From: Sinotaia quadrata
Taxonomy: Eukaryota; Mollusca; Gastropoda; Architaenioglossa; Viviparidae
Assembly (NCBI GenBank): GCA_028829895.1
Contig: CM054179.1
Span: 98,699,375-98,763,374, forward strand
DNA length: 64,000 nt
Direction: 5' to 3'
Position 1 is the first letter of the stretch; every line of letters begins with the position of its first letter. This document shows positions 57,850 to 64,000 of this stretch, piece by piece. Position numbers and translations under genes: made by a program. The notes under the pieces were generated by a model. It made no database searches, had not been told where the DNA came from, and worked only from the letters and a program-made list of their open reading frames with translations.

Positions 57850-57990
57850 GATGCTGGATCGGCTATACATGTTGTGAGGCTGGATCGGCTGTACATGTTG
57901 TGAGGCTGGATCGGCTATACATGTTGTGAGGCTGGATCGGCTGTACATGTTGTGAGGCTGGATCGGCTGTACATGTTGTGAGGCTGGATG
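57850..57990. repeat. 26 bp minisatellite, 5.3 copies
   Basis: GCTGGATCGGCTGTACATGT plus TGTGAG, nearly identical units; C/T variants (GGCTATAC, GGCTGTAC) differ at one base. Confidence 0.96.
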
Positions 57991-58410
57991 TTGCAAGTCT
58001 TAAATTAGCGAAGTGATCATGACATGCAAAAGACTTATTACAGTGCACACAGCAAACGTTTTCCGCAGTTAAAACAATACCATCAGAACTTTATTTAAAA
58101 CTAAAATGTTCGCTAAAACAGCCTGAAATTGCCTTATATTTCACAGTGCAATCGCTTGCAGTTCCCGCCGTCGCCATCTTGGATTTTTTTTTTTATTGCA
58201 GCAAAACTTTTTATGAGGTTAAGTATGTAAGTAAACAACTTTTTTATGTTTTATGACTAATCGTTAAAAATAATTTTAATCGTTAAAATCCCGCAGCCAT
58301 ACTAATAATATAAGATAATTACATGTAAATATTGATGTAGTAAAAACAACACTCCGCGGATTTACGTTGCATACTTAGGCGAGCATTAATTGCATCTTGT
58401 ATAATCTAAA
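57991..58410. other. unassigned sequence
   Basis: GCCATCTTGG at 58173-58182 with CCGCCGTCG before it is a YY1-type promoter motif. No gene recognised on either side. Confidence 0.35.
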
Positions 58411-58720
58411 TGCAGATTGTTTCGATGCAACACTCTTACGGCTTTAAGTTCATTCTGTACTTTGAGAATTTTGCGAGTAACCTCCCTGTGTAAGTGTGTA
58501 AGTAATTATATTGTCCTTTTCTCTGCTCCATACTTTGCAAGAGGTAGAGTGAAACGCGAGTACCAGTCCAATGCGCATGCGTGTGTTGTGGTCATTACGT
58601 AGGCCTAATAGCTCTGGAAAAAAATAAATTGAGACTCTTCGATCAGGAAGGGTAGCAAATGAGATATTTTTTTCGAGGTTGTTCGTAATTACAACCACTT
58701 TAAGCAGCATGCAAGGTAGC
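58411..58720 (+). repeat. segmental tandem duplication, copy A (unexpanded)
   Basis: Aligns with 58807-59606. Shared anchors: TTCATTCTG, GAATTTTGC, TTTGCAAG(A/C)GGTA, GCATGCG, AATAAATTGAGA, TAGCAAATGAGAT, GTTCGTAATTACA. It carries a single copy of the segment that is amplified in copy B. Confidence 0.82.
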
Positions 58721-58806
58721 AAGGGAGAAATATCGGGGTAAAAGGTGAGGGTGGGTTGGGTTGGTGATACTACATTTAAAAAAAAAAAAAATTACGAAGC
58801 GAGCGG

Positions 58807-59606
58807 TAAAGATTGTTTTGCGACAACATACGTATAACTTTCAATTTCATTCTGAAATTTGATAATTTTGCAATCAATTTCTCTGTGTATGTGTAATTTT
58901 TTGTTCTTTGCAAGTCAATTTCTCTGTGTATGTGTAATTTTTTGTTCTTTGCAAGTCAATTTCTCTGTGTATGTGTAATTTTTTGTTCTTTGCAAGTCAA
59001 TTTCTCTGTGTATGTGTAATTTTTTGTTCTTTGCAAGTCAATTTCTCTGTGTATGTGTAATTTTTTGTTCTTTGCAAGTCAATTTCTCTGTGTATGTGTA
59101 ATTTTTTGTTCTTTGCAAGTCAATTTCTCTGTGTATGTGTAATTTTTTGTTCTTTGCAAGTCAATTTCTCTGTGTATGTGTAAATTTTTTGTTCTTTGCA
59201 AGTCAGTTTCTCTGTGTATGTGTAAATTTTTTGTTCTTTGCAAGTCAGTTTCTCTGTGTATGTGTAAATTTTTTGTTCTTTGCAAGTCAGTTTCTCTGTG
59301 TATGTGTAAATTTTTTGTTCTTTGCAAGTCAGTTTCTCTGTGTATGTGTAAATTTTTTGTTCTTTGCAAGTCAGTTTCTCTGTGTATGTGTAATTTTTGT
59401 TCTTTGCAAGCGGTAAAGTGCAACGTTAGCATCAGTCAACTGAGCATGCGCGTGTAATGGTCTTTAGGTAATTGCACTGGGGGTGGGGTGGGATGGGGTG
59501 GGGTGGGGGAAATAAATTGAGATTCTTCCGTCAAGAAGAGTAGCAAATGAGATTTATTTTTTCGAGATAGTTCGTAATTACAGCCACTTAAATCAGTAGG
59601 TAAGGT
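58807..59606 (+). repeat. segmental tandem duplication, copy B (expanded)
   Basis: Same anchors as copy A, but its middle is replaced by about 13 tandem units. A GGGGTGGGGT-rich insert at 59479-59510 is also specific to this copy. Confidence 0.82.
58874..59410. repeat. 41/42 bp minisatellite, 13 copies, two sub-arrays
   Basis: Units of CAAGTCAATTTCTCTGTGTA plus TGTGTAATTTTTTGTTCTTTG (41 bp), about seven copies. Then five copies with GTCAGTTTC and one extra A (42 bp). The 42 bp phase keeps frames open on both strands. Confidence 0.97.
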
Positions 59607-60059
59607 CGGAAAATTAAGTTACATACACGGATCATCGCGTGGGTTACTATAATTAGAATACATTATATTAATGATTCCCTTGAAAGCAACGAGGAAACGG
59701 GAGATGCAGCCTTTATTACAGCAATTTCAGTACTCACCCCTCACCACCACCACCACCCAAAAAAAAATGCCATGCTACTATTCACGCTTGTCTCGCATAT
59801 TAAACATATTTAAGATTATTTATCATTTACTTATTTTTTACTTATCTTGGGGATATTTTTAAAACTTGAAACTATGAAGAAACTGCATTTACATTTTTCT
59901 TCTTCTTCTTCTTTGTTGTTGTTCTATTTCCACATGAGTGAGCATATTTGCTATAGAAGCAATATCTTAATATATTTAGATTTATATTATACTTTTCAAG
60001 ACTCTAAATTTTCAATTTAATGGGTTATGTTTTGAAGGTTGCTAACGATACACTAAGCT
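59607..60059. other. unassigned sequence
   Basis: (CAC)n-like patch at 59740-59757 and CTTCTTCTTCTT near 59898. Nothing else recognised. Confidence 0.4.
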
Positions 60060-60365
60060 ATTACTATGTTTCAAATTAATAGGTCTAATTTTAATATTTG
60101 ATAATGATACCTAAAGATTAAAACAGTCACCTTCATAGGTTTAATTTGGGCATTAGGTAATGATGCTTAAAAATTAAAACTGTCAACTTAATAGGTTTAA
60201 TTTGTGCATTTGATAATGATGTCTAGCAATTAAAACTAACAATTAAAACAATCACCTTAATAGGCTTAGTTTGGGCATTTGATAATGATGCCTAACAATT
60301 AAAACAGTCACCTTAACAAGGCTTGGTTTGGGAATTTGATAATGATGCCTAAATTTAAAACAGTG
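60060..60365. repeat. about 56 bp minisatellite, about 5 copies
   Basis: AAAACAGTCACCTTAATAGG plus TTTAATTTGGGCATTTGATAATGATGCCTA; starts at 60121 and 60177, with an 11 bp insertion before the next copy at 60244. Confidence 0.92.
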
Positions 60366-60527
60366 TGCGACAAGTTACGATGAACGACGAGAGCGTCTCT
60401 TTAATTATGAGAATATTATCGTCTCTCCAGGTCTACGATGAATACAAACCTCTCAATGAGCAAGCAACGGACTGAAAGAGTAACCTCCCCTACCCTTTCC
60501 AGAACAACCCCCAGAATAACTTTGAAC
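60366..60527 (-). mobile_element. 160 bp interspersed repeat, copy 2 (inverted)
   Basis: Complement aligns with 49573-49731. Its equivalent end (TAACTTGTCG on the minus strand) lies against the 56 bp minisatellite. Confidence 0.7.
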
Positions 60528-61724
60528 TGCAAACGTCCAACAGAGTAGTGTACACCCTCTGGGAAGGTCTACACAAGTCTTATTAATTATTACACAACCA
60601 CCACCACTCCTGACCTTTTAACCTGAATTTGTATAAATATATCATAATATTTTACTATATAAACTGCAGCATTACTTTTAACACTATTCATAACAAATGT
60701 AAATGACACATTTTCTTGAATTACTATTACTCTAGCCAGTACCAGGACAACAACCGAAGTCTTTATTTTCTGCTGTTAAATTTAGTAGGAAATCCATTAG
60801 AACTGGATCATTATTATTATGCAGCTGCCAAAACTACTTGTGTACAAATGAATAGTTGAAGTAACTTCATCATAATTAAATATTTTACTTTACAGTTTGT
60901 TTTCATAATACTGCATATTAGAAAAGTTATAGAAAATTTTTTGCACTAATTATACCACCATTAGTAAGGTGGCAAAAGCTGGGACTTTTTCCCATATAAT
61001 TCTAGCCATTTTTTTGTTGTAACTGTACTTGATTGTCATTTTAGACCATGTATACACAATATACTAATAATTGTAATAGTAATAAGAAGAAATACATATA
61101 ATTAAACTTAATAAGACTATCCAACTATTAAATTAATATAACACTGGCCATTAATTGTTAAATTTAAAAGCGTTTGATTTACAATACTAAAACAGTACAC
61201 ACACAAAAAGAATAAACACACATAACACTTTTACAGACATTCATGCATAAACATGCAAATATATAGAGAGAAATATAGCAGAAACTACACTCCTAGTGGG
61301 TAAAGTAATTGAAAATTATATATATATTTATAATATGAATAATAATCTTTCATTTACATACTTGACTATACTGCTATTCTCTATATTTTTCATCGTTAGA
61401 AATTAATGTAATTTTAAACTTCATACAAGAATGATAATTACTTATTTAAAACATAACTATGCTTTAGTTCTCTAAATATTAGTATAGCTCATTAATACTG
61501 TCACTAATAGTAATAAATATTGGTAGTAGATGTAATATATGTATAATGACAATTACAAAACTGTACTTAGAAAGCTTTCGTCATTCATATAAAAAAATCA
61601 TACCCAACTAATTTTAATAATATGTCCATGAACTTAAGGATGACTACAATTGTACAAATGTATAAAGTGTAGTACGCTGAATATATTTTTAAAAAATAAC
61701 TTACCAGAAATGGTCTTCTATATT
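60528..61724. other. very AT-rich unassigned sequence
   Basis: AT-rich throughout with ATATATATATTTATA near 61318. No gene or repeat recognised. Confidence 0.4.
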
Positions 61725-62045
61725 TTCTTTACATTATGTCATACTGCATTTTTATTACATTACATTATATATTAAGCTATTTTTTTTCATTACAGTACAT
61801 CATACTGTCTTTTCATTACATCATGCTGATTTTTCATTACATCATGCTGACTTTTCATTACATCATACTGTCTTTTCATTACATCATGCTGCCTTTTCAT
61901 TAGATTACATCATACTGTCTTTTCCTTACCTTACATCAAGCTGCCTTTTCATTACATTACATTATGTTGCCTTTTCATTGCATTGCATTATGCCGCCTTT
62001 TTATTACACTATGCTGTCTTTTCCTTACATTACATCATTCTGTTA
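61725..62045. repeat. about 24 bp degenerate minisatellite
   Basis: TTTTCATTACATCATGCTGC and TCATACTGTC variants, about twelve copies; some carry a duplicated CATTA. Confidence 0.9.
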
Positions 62046-62284
62046 TGTTCTTTTGAATACTTCTTAGTTTTCTTTAGGAAATTAGTGTTTCATGGTGGTT
62101 TTTTTAAAAAACTAAATTCTGTCTTTTATTTTTTATCTCAGTAAAGAATGGTGTCATAAAATACTGCTTGTATATTGTTATGTTTAAAATCGAAAATATT
62201 TCACACACACATAACACATTTTTTTTTTAAAACCCACTCTTGGTTTTATGAGATATATTTTTACCACCATTCCATTCCCTAAAA
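62046..62284. other. AT-rich unassigned sequence
   Basis: Nothing recognised. Confidence 0.4.
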
Positions 62285-62401
62285 AATTCAGTCTTCCTAA
62301 CAGAATATGCTGTCCAATATCGAATTCAGTTTTCCTAACAGAATATGCTGTCCAATATCGAATTCAGTCTTCCTAACAGAATATGCTGTCCAATATCGAA
62401 T
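62285..62401. repeat. 38 bp tandem triplication
   Basis: AATTCAGTCTTCCTAACAGA starts at 62285, 62323 and 62361 with one C/T difference. Confidence 0.96.
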
Positions 62402-62879
62402 TTCACATGCAAATCGAAATTATTTCATTGACGTGTGGGATTTCTTTTAAATGACAATATACAGCACTATCTATTTCATGTAGTAATAGTCATAATGTTA
62501 AGAAGTTATTTCCCTTGAATGGACCTACCACCACTTCGTGGTTGCTAAGATTATGAATAGAGTGGCAGATCGTAGTTTCTAATAATAGCACGGGTAATAC
62601 TGACTTTTTGGCTTGTGTTGTTTCACATACCTACGGTAATATTTTTAAACAATTCATTTACAATTATTGTTTGCACTTCTAATATTCTAGTAATTCTGTA
62701 CTAAGTCTGCACAATATTTTCTGATGTTCATTTATAGCCGCAAACTCAGCCTTTTGATGATAAACCATAAACCATGACTGACCACACTAATTAAGTGCTG
62801 CCCCTAACCCCATCCCTTCAAGGTAAAACCGTCTTCTAAAGTGGCCTGGCTGACCGCTCAGTAATGAATCAGTCCGGCA
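62402..62879. other. unassigned sequence
   Basis: Nothing recognised. Confidence 0.4.
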
Positions 62880-62913
62880 CAATGGACACGAATTAGTGAC
62901 TGTTTGTCCATTG
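62880..62913. other. perfect 9 bp inverted repeat (hairpin)
   Basis: CAATGGACA and TGTCCATTG separated by 16 bases. It lies inside a GC-richer 62780-62960 patch. It may be chance or part of an unidentified repeat. Confidence 0.45.
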
Positions 62914-63014
62914 GGGTCACGGGTCACAATGGAAGACGTCATCAAGCTGATAACTCTAAAGTCTCTCGGCGATCTGTCTTTGGATGTATTACAAATTTGA
63001 TGTTGATGAATGAC

Positions 63015-63265
63015 CACACACACACACACACACATCATTACCAGCAACAACACACATGTCTAAAGACAAAGATATGCACTCATGCCCACACTATACACAC
63101 TCACTCAGACATACAAACATACATACGCGAACGCACATGCATAATACCCACATATGTATTCACTCACAAACTCGCATACATATATGGAAACACATTGATA
63201 CTTACTCACGTGACAGTAAAACACGTACTTGCCAACATGCACATACAAAATCACATACACTCGAA
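63015..63265. repeat. (CA)n at 63015-63032 and CA-rich text after it
   Basis: Pure CA run, then scattered CACACT, CATACA and CACAT text to about 63265 without a clean unit. Confidence 0.85.
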
Positions 63266-63864
63266 ATGATAATTAATAACTTTTTAAAAAAAATAATAAG
63301 AGGCTTCACGGTTGCACTCAAGGTCGGATGGTCAAGAGAGCGGTTTCAAGTCGAATTGTTGCAATTGACGGTCGATCACTCTACACCATAAAACACTTTG
63401 TCGGCCCCTGACTATAACGTTATCAACACACTTGGTGTATACGTGTGTGCGTTAATATTGGTTTTCGTTTAAGAATTGATTTGCCCAATGAAAAAAAGTC
63501 TTCTTTTAACTTTATGAAGTAAAGAGAGGGGCCAATTGGCCACAGCTTGTGATGGCTTCCATTTGTCGTGCAAGCAATATCGTTCGCTTGATGTAATTCC
63601 GAGTAGGAGGGTGAGTAGTGAAACGATCAACTTCTAGGTTATTTTATTTTCTTCTCGACCTCCAACCAACCCCCGCGTTACTCCACCCCACCCTTTTATT
63701 CTTTTGAGATGAAGATTGTTTTTCAAGGTACAACGCTCGCAACTATGGACTTATGGATCGGCAGTAAATGAGCAAATGGCGTTACACCAAAATGCCATCT
63801 AGCGATGAAGGGGAGTTAAGATTTGCCAAGACTTGTCATTTTAAAAAACCTTCTCCCTTCCTCG

Positions 63865-63866
<2 letters not shown>
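63266..63866. other. unassigned sequence
   Basis: GGTTTCAAGTC near 63343 weakly resembles a box B. No gene recognised. Confidence 0.4.

Positions 63867-63933
<67 letters not shown>
63867..63933. repeat. (CT)n microsatellite
   Basis: Pure CT run of about 30 units with a CGCTCT end. Confidence 0.98.
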
Positions 63934-63936
<3 letters not shown>

Positions 63937-64000
63937 CTCACACGTCCATAAAAATCTAAATACTATGGCGGGATTTGGCAAGGTCTTAGAAATGTGGATA

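Noticed and set aside
59079..59457. Long frames on both strands with a 14-residue repeat
   Set aside because: Result of the 42 bp unit phase of the minisatellite.
62787..63053. 88-codon minus-strand frame with a CPLC motif
   Set aside because: Begins in a CA repeat translation; one CxxC-like motif is not enough to claim a zinc finger.
63305..63395. Possible tRNA-like SINE (GGTTTCAAGTC)
   Set aside because: Box B is weak and no box A lies at a sensible distance.

Overview
The window looks like intergenic or intronic DNA of an invertebrate animal. A lophotrochozoan such as a mollusc is my guess, from the texture only: very dense (CA)n, (GATA)n, (GA)n and (TTTC)n microsatellites, dozens of 20-76 bp minisatellites, scattered tRNA-derived SINE heads and a dead LINE. 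I found no host protein gene I can name. Almost every open reading stretch is a translation of a tandem repeat: an array whose period is divisible by three stays open, often on both strands. Bacterial-style features (operons, ribosome binding sites, CRISPR) are absent.

Layout. 0-15 kb: minisatellites with 69, 50, 69, 25, 23, 29 and 37 bp units, microsatellites, two minus-strand SINE heads and a long polypyrimidine tract. 15-18 kb: a promoter-like interspersed repeat (minus) and the 3' end of a 5'-truncated LINE with a decayed RNase H domain (minus). 18-25 kb: more minisatellites, one plus-strand SINE head and a hAT-like remnant. 26-29 kb: a nest of mobile elements. A mariner-like remnant contains a 206 bp retroposon flanked by a 15 bp target-site duplication, a second copy of that retroposon lies inverted about 1.9 kb away, and 62 bp direct repeats flank the remnant. 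29.6-34 kb: an ACC-rich 73 bp array, apparently split by about 2.9 kb that carries two 132 bp direct repeats. 34-45 kb: many arrays, polypurine and polypyrimidine tracts and two SINE heads. 45.9-46.1 kb: a second, opposite copy of the promoter-like repeat (TATA box plus a YY1-like CCGCCATATTG), followed by a short ATG stretch ending at a good splice donor. 49.6 and 60.4 kb: two inverted copies of a 160 bp repeat, each touching a different minisatellite at the same end. 58.4-59.6 kb: a tandem segmental duplication in which one copy gained a 13-unit minisatellite.

There is no gene network to describe. The interest lies in how interspersed repeats and tandem arrays are coupled, in two promoter-like repeat copies, and in duplications that preserve the before and after states of array expansion. 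All alignments were made by eye, so percent identities are approximate.
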